Source: Lepidodermella squamata (taxonomy: Eukaryota; Gastrotricha). From it: 64,000 nucleotides of DNA. The stretch spans positions 3,224,001 to 3,288,000 of the forward strand of contig JBLDXI010000042.1 in the NCBI GenBank assembly GCA_047495785.1. Direction: 5' to 3'. Positions 10,726 to 22,347 of the stretch are shown piece by piece. Under the pieces are notes generated by a model. It had not been told where the DNA came from. It searched no databases and was given only the letters and a program-made list of their open reading frames with translations. Position 1 is the first letter of the stretch; each line of letters begins with the position of its first letter. The translations under genes were made by a program, and so were the position numbers.

Positions 10726-11841
10726 TATTGCAGCAGAAATACGATTGAGGTTTTCAAATAATGAAGCTTTGCTGAACTGTGGTTTTAAATCCGGGTGTTA
10801 CAAATGTAAAAAAATTATATCTGGTTTCAGCTGCTGCCTGTTAGCAGTCCATATATAAGCGCTCTTCGCGCACACGTACGTAATGATCATAACCCGTTTT
10901 TTCCTTACCTGTGTATGCGTCACGCGTTTTTTGTGCTTGAGGTAAAAAAACGTGAATTGTCTTGGTTAAAGGCCGGCGCGTAACACCCCACTACTTAACC
11001 CACTAGAGAAGAAGGAAAAACTAATTACGAAACGTTCAGAAACGCCGGTTCCACGCAGAGTGGTCATAGGGATTACACGCGGAAAGACCGAGCTGGCCGT
11101 TGTTCAAGAAACGGCCTTTGACTACGTCATTTTTCATCTGGCGAAATGAAGATTATCATGCGAAAAATATTGGCCTTACACATAGGTTATGAGATAATCA
11201 TCATAACTTCACCACACCAGTTGAAATAATGCAATATTTCTTAAGTTCAACTTACCGTCTTGAGAAGCGAAACGTGGTTTATAATTCGCCTAATTGGCCA
11301 TTTCGACCAAATTGAAGGCTGGTCTGATTTAGCAATCGTTTTATTGTTGCTGGAATCACTCATGCGTCAAAGTTTTGGTCTAACATCCTATGCGATATTT
11401 CTATTCCTTATAAGAAGATTTTGCTATTCTGGCTGGTGATTCCTTTGGGATTTGCGGCTAAAATTACAGCTGAATATGTACCAAATGTCAAAATTATTCA
11501 TTATGATATGCTATAAAAAGAGGGGTCACGAAATCTCAAAAGTTATTCCCAAAGTCACTGCTAGCTGGTACGAACCTTAACCCGAAAAAATCGTTCATCT
11601 ACCTTTCAATCGGAAATTGCCGAAAAGATCAAAGGTCAAAATTACAACAAAAAACAATCATTGCAGAGATATACTTTCCATTTATTTTACCGACGTTTTT
11701 CAATGGTCATAATTGGGGCTAATTATACATATCATATAACTGAGAAAAGAAATGATTTTTTTGCAACAGAGGTATTCAATATTTTTTTATATCATGGTAC
11801 CACAAGGATTATTCCACCGCATAATTATAACAGCTGCGTTT
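10726..11841. other. Spacer between glutaminases A and B
   Basis: About 1.1 kb with no gene recognised. It should hold the promoter of glutaminase A and the 3' end of glutaminase B; a separate promoter is plausible because no polyA-plus-acceptor junction is seen close to the start of A. Confidence 0.5.
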
Positions 11842-14351
11842 TCAATTGTTCCGCACTGCTCCATCCTTACCCGGCGGCGAGACCTGCTGAGGCAGCTTCT
11901 TACTCTTATCCGGGCTAGGATTTCTAGCTTCGTACATCTTGATCAACTCGATGATATCGTCACGGCCGGCATTTTTCGCGTCGTCAACAGGCGTGCCGCC
12001 GAAGGGATCGCGTGGTACCGGGTTAACGTTGCACTCCTTGAGCAGAAACTCGACTACTTCGAAGTTGCCTTCGGCCGCTGCTAAATGCAACGCCGTTCGC
12101 CCGTCGTAGTCGGCTTCGTTCATCACGACGTCACCGAAACGGTAGTGGAACCGGCGAAGGGCTGATAAATCGCCTCGAGATGCGTTTGTAAGCAGAGCAT
12201 TGATTTCAGAAGCCTGAAATTATGAAAGTACAGCTTTTTAGAAAAATTAGCGGCTAAAATCTTGGAAAATTTGATTTTCAAGGCCAGAAAAAAATCATCG
12301 AAATCATCGAATGGAGAAATTTTTCAATTTCTCTCAAAATTATTCAAAAATTAGTTATAAATTTCCGAAAAATTGAAAATTAAAAAATTGAAAAAAATTA
12401 AAAATAAATATTAATAAATGTTCCAGGAAAGAGGAAATCGTTATTTTCTTACCTTGTTGTCGATTTCGCACCGCCGTGGGTCTTCCTTGAGCTTGCTTCG
12501 GCTGGCCAGCGAGTCGTACTGATGAAAGTTGAACTTCTCAATCATCGCCTCGCAAAATTGAAGACCGCGAACGCTGTTTGCCGAATCGTCAACAAGAGGC
12601 GAGTAGAGACAGAAACCGGCCACATTAGGTACAACAACTAGAATAACACCGGAAATTCCAGATTTCGCCGGCAGGCCAACTTTGAACGCGAATTGCCCTG
12701 CAAAATTCGAAAAATTAAGCTTTACAAAATAAAAATTTGGGGGAAATATTTGCAACATTAAATTGAGGTTCAAGCGCTAAATTTTGTTTTCCGTCCTTGA
12801 GCTAAATTTTTCCGACTTTTATTCTTTATCCTGAGGTCCGTCAAGACTCTGGTACCATCAATTAATTTTGGTAGAAAATGCTAATCTTAGCTTCCAAGAC
12901 CTCTGATATAGGCAAAATCACTGATTTGTAAAATCGATTCTCGGAATCGATATCGGCTCCAAAGGCTTAAATATCAGTCCCAAAGTAACTGCTCGAAAAC
13001 CCTATTTCGAAACTCTTTGCGAGCTAGTGCCTCAAATTTAGGGTGTCCACTATTACCCCAATATTATAATGGAATTTTTTAGCCTGATTTTTATTCGTAC
13101 TGGGCTTCGAGCTAAAGGGTTAAAATATTTGTAGAATTTTTTAGAAAAATTACCACTGTAGTCTGTCATGCCGCAAGAAAGCATCAGAGACAGGGTGTCT
13201 CGAACAGCCTCGCCCTTCAGAACCGTATCACCAGTCAGCGGGCAAATACCGCCATTAGCTAAGGTAGCCGCCATAACCGCCGCTGATTCGGCCGTAACTT
13301 CAACCGAACAGCATTGAAAGTACAAATCCATGGTATCCTTCAATTTCGCCTCCTTCGGGAAAACTTTGTTCTCCTGCAGATAATAGCCTAACGCGAAATT
13401 TCGATTCGCAGCCTGACGTTCCGATAAGAAAGTTGCGTTGCTAAAACCAACAAACTGCCCGCCAGCGATTCGCTTATACTCGTTCAATATGTAATCGAAA
13501 CGATCCGATAACGCGTCCTTGGTTTTAATCAGCGAAATCGCCGCAATTGACCCGGAATTAATCATCGGGTTATGCGGCTTTTTATCCTGATTCAACGTCA
13601 GCGCGTTGAACGTGTTGCCACTGGGCTCTAGGCCGATATGAGCGTGAACTTCCTCGGTGGACAGGGTGCTTAGCGCCAGGGCGTAGTTCAAAGGCTTGCT
13701 GCCTGATTGCAGGCAAAACGGCTGCGTTGAATCACCGATCGAAAATCGCTGCCCGTCGATTGTGCACACGGAAACGGCCCACAGCTTCGGGTCATAACGG
13801 GTCAATTGCGGGATGTAATTAGCTAAATGGCCGCCGTTGTTCGATTTGCATTTCGCGTACAGTTCCTTCACCTTTGACGTGAAGTGTTGGAACTCGGGGA
13901 TGACCAATGCGCCGGTGAAAGCTTGGAAAATCAGCTTTTCTTCCTCCTGCACGCACTCGAAGAAGTCGTCGCGTGTCAGATAGCAGGCTTCGTAAGCGAA
14001 TGTCTCGTCGTCGAGAGGGTCGAGAAATGACATGGCTTCATGAGCTGATTTGCTGCATGCCGCGTTTAATTTGAGGAAAAAACTGCGAAGGCGCGGGTCA
14101 TTTGGCAGCAGACCATTTTGATAAAGAACCTGGAGAAAAATTAAATAAATTGATCACAATCATACTTTTAAAATTTCAGAAGGAATTAAAATTAAAATTA
14201 AATAGGTAATTAAATTGAAATTTTCTATAATTTTTCTCTTATTAAATTTGAAGCTTACGTTGAGAAACTTGGCAACAGGAACTTGTCCAGTTTTTTCGTT
14301 CCTCATGACTTGATAAAGGCGTTCCAGCCTGGCTTCAGAGTTGTCGAGCAT
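11842..14351 (-). CDS. GLS: Glutaminase B (GLS family, Thr at the active-site Tyr position)
   Basis: Second glutaminase paralogue. Exons on minus 14351-14259, 14129-13154, 12697-12453 and 12213-11842 give 561 residues. Core motifs are present: NYIPQL, Ser173/Lys176 in [41 protein letters not shown] and [10 protein letters not shown], with ankyrin repeats ([31 protein letters not shown]). The conspicuous difference is SCGMTDYSG, where both paralogues here and human GLS have a Tyr (human Tyr466); the residue is Thr353. The exon edges around that codon are unambiguous, so this is not a splice artefact. Other clade-specific changes sit nearby ([13 protein letters not shown] for [13 protein letters not shown]). 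Activity may be altered or specialised. The tail after the ankyrins is longer and Pro/Lys-rich. No presequence is evident. Confidence 0.92.
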
Positions 14352-15995
14352 TTTCTCAGCAAATTTTTGTTAACGAAATCTCTAGAAAAAATCTCAACTT
14401 GAGTGTCTGAAGGTTAAATAAACAAGAGAAATGAAGCTCATTACCACGGTTTGAGCTAAAAGATTTGACAAGATGATAATTACTTGTATTCGTGTTGTAA
14501 GTAATGAGTAATGACGCGATTTCATTTCCCCTTGATTAGAATTCTCTCTAGGCTGGCCACGTGTGAAAACAGCATAAAAAACGGCACGAGTCGGTGGACT
14601 TTTGCGCATTTGAAAAGCGTGCGAAGCGCTTGAACAAAAAAATCGTTATGACGCGAATGAGTTTTTTACTCTCATTCATCAGCCTTAATAGAACGACAAT
14701 GCGTCAGACGCCGAGTAATTAATTTTTGGAATTCTCTATGAAAAATTGTAAAAAAAATCTGATTGAGTAGAATTTTATCGCCGTAGTCATTTCAAGGCCA
14801 GACGAAAATCGTCTAAAATGTATTGAGGATGAAACAGCTAAAAAATTAGATAAAATAGATGCGAAAAAAGTAATGACACAGGATTTCCTAATAAATTGTA
14901 ATTATATTCCTAGCATATGGTATGTCGAGCTAATAAAATCTGCGCAATGCCCCACCGATGTGGCCTAATAACGTATAAACAAACCCTACCGAGATGTGTG
15001 TGGTTCGGTTTTTTCATGCGCCGCATGTGAATGCCGTTTACGTCATCATAGCAGTCTTTTACCTAACCCGTAATGAAGAAAAAACTACTCTGCAATGAGA
15101 AGAAAAAACGTCTACCAGCTGGCGTAGCGGCTCAACTCGATTTTTTACATGAATAATGAATAAAACCGATAATTTTCTGGCACAGGTAGATTTTGGGTGT
15201 GGTGTTTATGGGATTTTTTTACAAAAATAATCAGAGGATAACGAAGCTGTGGCCTGTTTATTGTTGTGTTGATGATTCATTTCAGGTTCAAATTGTGTAC
15301 TTTGACCTCTTGGCAATATGCCAATTTTTGATGCGCACTGTCCAGAATCAGGTCATGTTCGCCTTAAAAATGAAGTGTATTTTTCGAGGGAATAAAAAAC
15401 TTGAAGTGCTGAAATTTTTCAAATTAATAACGTAAATGAGTATTCGGAGTTTCAGATGTTGCGTATTTTTTTTTCATTTTTTTATCGTGCTTTAATTTTT
15501 ATGAACGAAATTCTAACGAAGTTTATCCGCGATTCACTTTATTTTGAGATTTACCTGCTCTAACTAATTATTCATTCATTCCGTCTAATGAGTAATGAGT
15601 TGATGTTAATTACAGCCTTGATGATTTGTCTCTTTGTTTAACTGCCTCTTGTCAAAACGCTGAAAACGCAGTAGGCCGGCATATTTGCGCGTGCTTTCTC
15701 CATTACTGGCATTGTGCAGTTGATAGCGGTTAACAATATAATTTAGGTAGTAGGTAATAAGGCAAGTTACACTCAAGCATACTTGGATCGTGTTCAAACG
15801 CACGGAAATTTCGTAAATAATTTTACAATATCGCGTCTGTAGGTATAACTTGTATGCTTAAAACAGATGCGCCTGGTACGCGTCGCTTAGTTATACAGTA
15901 TACTGGATAGCAAATGCACTCATGATGAATAAAACAAACGAAACAGAAAACAGTTTTTGGCAACTTTTGTCCGCTCTCTTCGCGAAAATTGCACC
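14352..15995. other. Intergenic, divergent promoter region
   Basis: 1.6 kb between divergently transcribed glutaminase B and the Ly6-type gene. Open frames (for example near 15193-15435) have no family resemblance or splice support. It presumably holds both promoters. Confidence 0.5.
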
Positions 15996-16456
15996 ATGGT
16001 GAATACGGTCACGATTGGTTTCCTCGTTATCACACTTTATATCACAAAGCCAGGTAATTTGTGGTTACGTAAAATTTTCCGTTGCCATTTTTTTTTCAAA
16101 ATATTTAAGGAGGAATTTTTATTAAACAAAAACTATTACTTTCAGTTTCTGCGATTTCGTGTTACGTTTACGGCGCTTTGGCGGATGACGTCACGAAGGC
16201 GAACGTGGTTTCTAACTGCAGATCCTGCGAAAAAATGGTGATTCAATTCAACACGGGCGCCATCGTTTACCAGCGCAGTTGTACGGCAGCCAGTAGTACG
16301 AATGCTTGTTCAAGTGGCGGGGACATTCTCATCGCTGGTGGGACTGTTACTAGCTGTCTATGCGACACTGACAAATGCAACTCAGGTAGCCAGCATCGCT
16401 CTGAACTCGTGATAGCTTCTGCGGTTTTATACATTTTCTTGAGTTTATTTGAATAA
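15996..16456 (+). CDS. Ly6/uPAR-like GPI-anchored protein
   Basis: Small secreted three-finger-type protein of 122 residues, exons 15996-16053 and 16146-16456 (phase 1). Residues 1-22 form a signal peptide (VTIGFLVITLYI core), with the mature chain starting near ISCYVYG. Cysteines are spaced like a Ly6 domain, ending with the hallmark CLCDTDKCN. A C-terminal hydrophobic tail (VIASAVLYIFLSLF) after a small-residue/hydrophilic spacer predicts GPI anchoring. Family members modulate ion channels or adhesion at the cell surface; which applies here cannot be told. An AATAAA at 16452-16457 overlaps the last codons and stop, and the 3' end runs into the convergent histone H3 3' region. Confidence 0.75.
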
Positions 16457-16480
16457 AATTCGACGTTTTAATTTGCTTTT

Positions 16481-16520
16481 AACACTGTTGCAACAACTTG
16501 TGGCCCTGAAAAGGGCCGGT
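16481..16520 (-). terminator. Histone H3 3' processing block: stem-loop plus conserved downstream element
   Basis: The canonical histone mRNA stem-loop (16502-16517, 6-bp stem GGCCCT/AGGGCC, loop TTTC) is followed directly by the 21-nt element at 16501-16481. The 40-nt block is identical in all four histone genes here. A minus-strand AATAAA lies 31 nt beyond (16449-16444). Confidence 0.9.
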
Positions 16521-16558
16521 CGGTGTGAGATCTTCAGTGAACTGGTACGTCAGATCGC

Positions 16559-17550
<992 letters not shown>

Positions 17551-17596
17551 GATCATCCTCAATCGACTACTCTCAACATCAGCGTCTTCAGCCCTA

Positions 17597-17636
17597 ACCG
17601 GCCCTTTTCAGGGCCACAAGTTGTTGCAACAGTGTT
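17597..17636 (+). terminator. Histone H4 3' processing block
   Basis: Stem-loop 17600-17615 plus the invariant 21-nt element 17616-17636, identical to the other three histone genes. AATAAA follows 24 nt later at 17661-17666. Confidence 0.9.
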
Positions 17637-17666
17637 TGAAAGTCTCAGTACGTGTTTTTGAATAAA

Positions 17667-18248
17667 TAAATTGTTGGTTGCCACATTCACGCTGTCATTC
17701 ACATTGAACAGCAAAGTTCTCCCTTGTTGTTACCGACTGCCGTTTCTGCCGTTCTGATTGTGGGCAGTGTTTCGAGTAAAAATAACTTAACGCTTATAGT
17801 CCTAGTTGCAAAAAAGTTCGAGAAATGTTAAGCAAATGCCCTTGTGAAAATCGGTTCCACAGAACTGACAAAAAGTGCAGATTGCACCAAATTGCTGCTT
17901 AATTCGACACCTCCACTAGAGAGACGTGTCGTAAAACATCGAAGGCACAATTATTTAAATGCATGAGTCGTGACAAATAATAAACAGTTTTGGTGGAAGG
18001 GTCTTATTGAAAGCAGAAACGAAATTGCCTCTTGCGGAACCACGTTTGACCGGAAGCGGCCCAAATTTATATAATTGACTCACCAGAACTGCCTTCTCTG
18101 ATTTTTCTTGAATTTCGAGATTGAACAATAATTAAACTTATTAATATTCAAATAAATAACATCGAAATTCTTCGTGATTTCCGATGAAATAAGGCCTGGT
18201 TCTCCCTTTCGGCACAGTGATGATCTAAAATAACCGTTCATAACTTTT
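17667..18248. other. Spacer between H4 and H2A
   Basis: About 0.6 kb AT-rich sequence separating the convergent 3' ends of the H3/H4 and H2A/H2B pairs. No feature was recognised. Confidence 0.5.
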
Positions 18249-18422
18249 TCATTCGCGTGGCGGATCGGAAAGCATCAAGTGTTTTATTACGACTTGGCTG
18301 AAACGGCTGAAACGAATTGGTCTGAAATTATTGCCTTGGTATTCATTCATGAACCGATTTTCATAAGCAATGAATTCATTTGGATCTGTATGCCTGGGTT
18401 TTTGTGATGTTTCTTTGGACAT
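18249..18422 (-). CDS. Doubtful small frame downstream of H2A
   Basis: 57-codon open frame starting MSKETSQKPRHTDPNEF. No family was recognised. Its ATG overlaps the AATAAA-like signal that ends H2A (18428-18423). The composition (polar, no obvious bias) is not random-looking, but there is no splice, promoter or homology support. It may be chance. Confidence 0.2.
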   Translation of the reverse strand: MSKETSQKPRHTDPNEFIAYENRFMNEYQGNNFRPIRFSRFSQVVIKHLMLSDPPRE

Positions 18423-18454
18423 TTTATTCAATATCAATTCAAACGAGTAAAGAA

Positions 18455-18494
18455 AACACTGTTGCAACAACTTGTGGCCCTGAAAAGGGCCGGT
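18455..18494 (-). terminator. Histone H2A 3' processing block
   Basis: Stem-loop 18491-18476 and the invariant 21-nt element 18475-18455. A minus-strand AATAAA is at 18428-18423, 26 nt beyond the block. Confidence 0.9.
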
Positions 18495-18531
18495 TCATGC
18501 TTTTTGAAAAGCTGCTGGATGACGATGTCGC

Positions 18532-18975
18532 TTATTGAGATTGGCTAGCGGCGGCCTTCTTCTTGCCACCAGTCGCCGGCTTGGCAGCGGGTGCCTCGGC
18601 CGACTTCTTGGGCAGCAGGACGGTCTGGATGTTGGGCAGAACACCACCTTGAGCAATCGTAACGTGCGACAGCAGCTTGTTCAACTCCTCGTCGTTGCGG
18701 ATGGCCAGTTGAATGTGGCGAGGCACGATGCGAGTCTTCTTGTTGTCACGAGCGGCGTTACCGGCCAACTCGAGGACTTCCGCAGCCAGGTACTCCATGA
18801 CGGCGGCGAGGTACACAGGCGCACCTGCACCGACACGCTCGGCGTAGTTACCGCGCTTCAAAAGACGGGTGATACGACCGACCGGAAACTGGAGACCAGC
18901 ACGCGATGACTTTGTCTTGGCCTTCTGGCGGTTAGCCTTGCCTCCCTTTCCACGACCAGCAGCTGGAGCGGACAT
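18532..18975 (-). CDS. H2A: Histone H2A with SQ-ending C-terminal extension
   Basis: Core histone, 147 residues, intronless. The histone fold is standard ([30 protein letters not shown], acidic-patch NDEELNKLL). The N-terminus is unusual ([17 protein letters not shown]). After VLLPKKS the protein continues about 23 residues, rich in Ala/Pro/Lys, and ends ASQSQ. This gives two overlapping S-Q sites at the extreme C-terminus, reminiscent of the ATM/ATR site of H2AX but without its final acidic-hydrophobic residues. Canonical H2A normally stops earlier with no SQ. It is paired divergently with H2B. Confidence 0.97.
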   Translation of the reverse strand: MSAPAAGRGKGGKANRQKAKTKSSRAGLQFPVGRITRLLKRGNYAERVGAGAPVYLAAVMEYLAAEVLELAGNAARDNKKTRIVPRHIQLAIRNDEELNKLLSHVTIAQGGVLPNIQTVLLPKKSAEAPAAKPATGGKKKAAASQSQ

Positions 18976-19379
18976 TGTTGATGATGTTGTTTAGTTTTAA
19001 AAACGGAAAGAATGCGAAATTTGCAGTCTGAGCACGAACAATTTTGCCGAGCACCTGATTTTCCCTCATATACCCCGCGCTGGCATTAATTTCCCCGCTC
19101 GAGCAACAATTTGAAATTTCAAAAACTGTGTTTACTGCTTTATTAGCCAATCAAATTGCGTACTTTTGCCGCGCGCGCGTCTTTACAACTCTAGCTCACG
19201 TTTTATTGGCTGCGAGGCACGTGCGCGTCATAATTTGAACCGGCGCGCTCGTTAGCGCAACAGGACGCGCGCACTAATGCCGACCGGATGTTAAAAGGAA
19301 TGCGAAAGTGCGCGCCTAGATTGTTCGGAAGTTGTAATAATTTTTGCTTTATCACCGCTTACAATCTCAATCAATCATC
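18976..19379. promoter_or_regulatory. Bidirectional H2A/H2B promoter
   Basis: 404 bp between divergent H2A and H2B starts. CCAAT cores appear on both strands (GCCAATCAAA near 19147 and ATTGGCTGC near 19205), with CG-rich alternations (GCCGCGCGCGCG) between them, resembling the H3/H4 intergenic region. Confidence 0.6.
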
Positions 19380-19754
19380 ATGTCGCCGAAGGTTACTGGT
19401 AAAGTCGCTTCGAAGGGATCGAAGAAGGCCGCGAAGCCGAAGACCGCTGGCGAGAAGAAGAAGCGCCATCGCCGCCGCGAGTCGTACAACATCTACATCT
19501 ACAAGGTGTTGAAGCAGGTTCACCCTGACACCGGCATCTCCGGCAAGGCTATGGCCATCATGAACTCGTTCGTCAACGACATCTTCGAGCGCATCGCTCT
19601 CGAGTCGTCGCGCCTGGCTCACTACAACAAGAAGGCCACAATCAGCAGTCGAGAGGTACAAACGGCTGTTCGTCTTCTCCTGCCTGGTGAGCTCGCCAAG
19701 CACGCCGTCTCGGAAGGCACCAAGGCCGTCACCAAGTACACCAGCTCGAAATAA
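19380..19754 (+). CDS. H2B: Histone H2B
   Basis: Intronless 124-residue H2B. Basic N-tail ([19 protein letters not shown]), conserved [33 protein letters not shown] and C-terminal [23 protein letters not shown] 19380 gives a normal-length tail; an in-frame ATG 12 codons upstream (19344) would add a hydrophobic leader atypical for H2B. Confidence 0.98.
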   Translation: MSPKVTGKVASKGSKKAAKPKTAGEKKKRHRRRESYNIYIYKVLKQVHPDTGISGKAMAIMNSFVNDIFERIALESSRLAHYNKKATISSREVQTAVRLLLPGELAKHAVSEGTKAVTKYTSSK

Positions 19755-19789
19755 GCCACGAAGACATCAACATCGTCTTCTGACTCCGA

Positions 19790-19829
19790 ACCGGCCCTTT
19801 TCAGGGCCACAAGTTGTTGCAACAGTGTT
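19790..19829 (+). terminator. Histone H2B 3' processing block
   Basis: Stem-loop 19793-19808 with the invariant downstream element 19809-19829. AATAAA follows at 19850-19855, 20 nt beyond. Confidence 0.9.
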
Positions 19830-19855
19830 AATTTGTCAAATTGCGTTTTAATAAA

Positions 19856-20319
19856 GTAAAATTTGAGAGAAATTCTCTAACAGTGAAATTATCTTCCAGA
19901 ATGAATCCGGCCATCTAACATGAAAGCCGCTTTTTCGATGTTGATTAGAATTTTCGAGCTTTCCACGTCTGGGAATGATGCAAGATCATATTTCATTGGC
20001 TATATGCCAAATTTTTGGGAAGATTTTACCTTCTTTTAAAAATTGGGATAAAACGCTGAATTTCCACAGCTGGGTGCGTATCAAGACAAATGGCATGGAG
20101 CATAGAGTTTTATTGAAAATATAGACCGTGATCAAGTCAAGTAATAATTTCAGCCGGAATTAAAGGGCTTAACGAACGCAACATTTTTCAAGCAAATTAT
20201 CCACACCGGGTTTTGCCTTAGAGTTCAATTCCACCGGTAAGTCAGACAACAATAAATCCTAATTATAACCGGCGGAAAAAATAAAGAGAAATCAAGCAGT
20301 CATTTGTTTCAGATAATTT
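19856..20319. other. Intergenic between H2B and glutaminase C
   Basis: About 0.46 kb between convergent H2B and glutaminase C. It contains the glutaminase C 3' UTR; nothing else was recognised. Confidence 0.5.
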
Positions 20320-22347
20320 TCAGGCAGTAGCAGCAGTTGGTTTCATGACAACGGTAGTTTTCTCTTGCTTGTAATACGGCTCCAAGTACTTGACAAGTTC
20401 TTCGTTATTTCCTTTCTTGGCGTCTTCCAATGGCGTTCCACCATAACGATCCTTAGAATTCGGGTTCACCTTGCACTCCTCGAGTAAAAACTTGACAACT
20501 TCAAATCGATTCTCAGCCGCAGCTAAATGCAGCGCCGTTCGACCGTCGTAGTCAGCCAAATTCATGGATTCGTTGCCGAATTTATTGCGGAATCGACGCA
20601 GGGCAGAAACGTCGCCGTTCGCGGCATTCGTCAACAGCGCGATGATTTTCTGCGCTTGCCTAGCAATGGAGGCATTTCGCGGGTCGTACTTCGAGTCGTC
20701 ATCGGTCAACCCGTCGTAATTGTGAAAATTAGTAATGCGAACAAATTCTTCGCAAAATTGAACGCCGCGAACACTGTTGCCAGAAGCGTCGAGCGGCGGC
20801 GACCACGTGGCGATGCCCATGACGTTCGGAATAACGAGTAAAATGATGCCGGAAACACCTGACTTTGCAGGCAGACCGACTTTAAATGCGAATTGACCTA
20901 GAAAAAGACAAAACAACAATAAAAAAAATTTTTATTTCGGCGCAGATCAAACCTGAATAGTCGTACATTCCGCAAGACAGCATCAGCGATAGGGTGTGGC
21001 ATACGGCCTCTCCACTGATAGCCTGATCACCGGTTAGAGGACAAACACCTAGAAAATAAAGAAAATAAAGTAAATATTATTATAGGTAGGCCAAGAAAAG
21101 TAATCGTTCAAAAATTCTAAACATTATTCAATAATTCTGAAAAAGTTACTAAAATAAGAAAAAATTGTAATTTACCGCCATTAGCAAGGGTAGCGGCAAT
21201 AACTGCAGCTGATTCAGCGGTGACTTCGACGGAGCAAAGTTGGAAATAGAGGTCAAGTGTGTCATTGAGTTTAGCCGCCTTCGGGAACACGTGATTCTCC
21301 TGCATGTAATAACCCAGCGCAAAGTTGCGATCGGCCGTTTCGCGCTCAGATAAAAACGTCGAATTGCTGAAGCCGATAAATTCACCGCCAGCCATGCGAC
21401 TGTACTGCTTTGTAACTAATGAAAAAAAAACAATTTAAAATTGCAAAATAATGATGCGAATAAAATAAAATAAAAATAAAAATTCCTCCTTAAAAATTCT
21501 TTTTAGATGAAAATTCAAGATTAAATTCAACAAGAAGAAAATAAAATTGTGACATTCCGATGATTATAATGCTTACCGAAATCGAAACGATCGGCCATAG
21601 ACAGTTCTGTCTTGAGCAAGGAAGCCGTCGCAATGGCGCCTGAATTAATCATCGGGTTGTGCGGTAAATTGTGCGTATCCAAAGTCAGCGCATTGAACGA
21701 CCGACCGCTAGGCTCACGGCCCACGTGCGAGTGAACTTCATCCGAGTTCGAAATATCCAAAGCAATGGCGTAATTCAACGCTTTGCTCGTCGATTGAAGG
21801 CAGAAAGGCATTTCGCATTCTCCGACTGAAAATCGCTGACCGTCGACGGTGCAAACGCTAACGCCCCACAAATTCGGGTCGTAGCGAGCTAGCTGCGGGA
21901 TGTAATCCGCAACTTTACCGGCCGTGTTCGATTTGCACTTGTTGTAAATTTGCGTGATGGTTTTTGAGAATACGTCAAATTCAGGCAGAATGAATTCGCC
22001 GTTCAGAGCGCGGAAAATGAAATCTTCCTCAGCCTTGACGCAGTCGAAAAATTCCTCCTTCGACAGCTGCAGAGCTTGATAGACGAAAAATTCATCGCTA
22101 GGATCGATCAAAGCAGCCTCGGTGTAAGCGTTGAGGTGCTGGAAAAAGTTGGTTAGCCTAGGGTCGGTTCTGCGAATTCCACTCGTGAATAGAAGCTGGA
22201 TTAAATAGACAAAATTACTTCTGTAATTAAATTTTAATAGGTAACTCGTACATTCAAAAATCGAGCGACTGGAACTTTGTCATCCTTTTGATTTTTCAGG
22301 ACAACATAAAGGCGATCAAAGCGTGAATCGAAAGTTTCTTTCGACAT
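20320..22347 (-). CDS. GLS: Glutaminase C (GLS family, ankyrin C-terminus)
   Basis: Third glutaminase. Exons on minus 22347-22252, 22195-21577, 21415-21176, 21048-20953 and 20897-20320 total 542 residues, the same length as copy A. Catalytic Ser167/Lys170 ([15 protein letters not shown]), [33 protein letters not shown] and SCGMYDYSG with the active-site Tyr are all present, so a working enzyme is expected. Ankyrins: [18 protein letters not shown] and [15 protein letters not shown]. It is closest in wording to copy A although copy B and the histone quartet lie between. ATG 22347 (MSKETF) aligns with the starts of A and B; an in-frame ATG at 22440 is not used in this model. Two extra introns split the region that is one exon in A. 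Confidence 0.93.
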
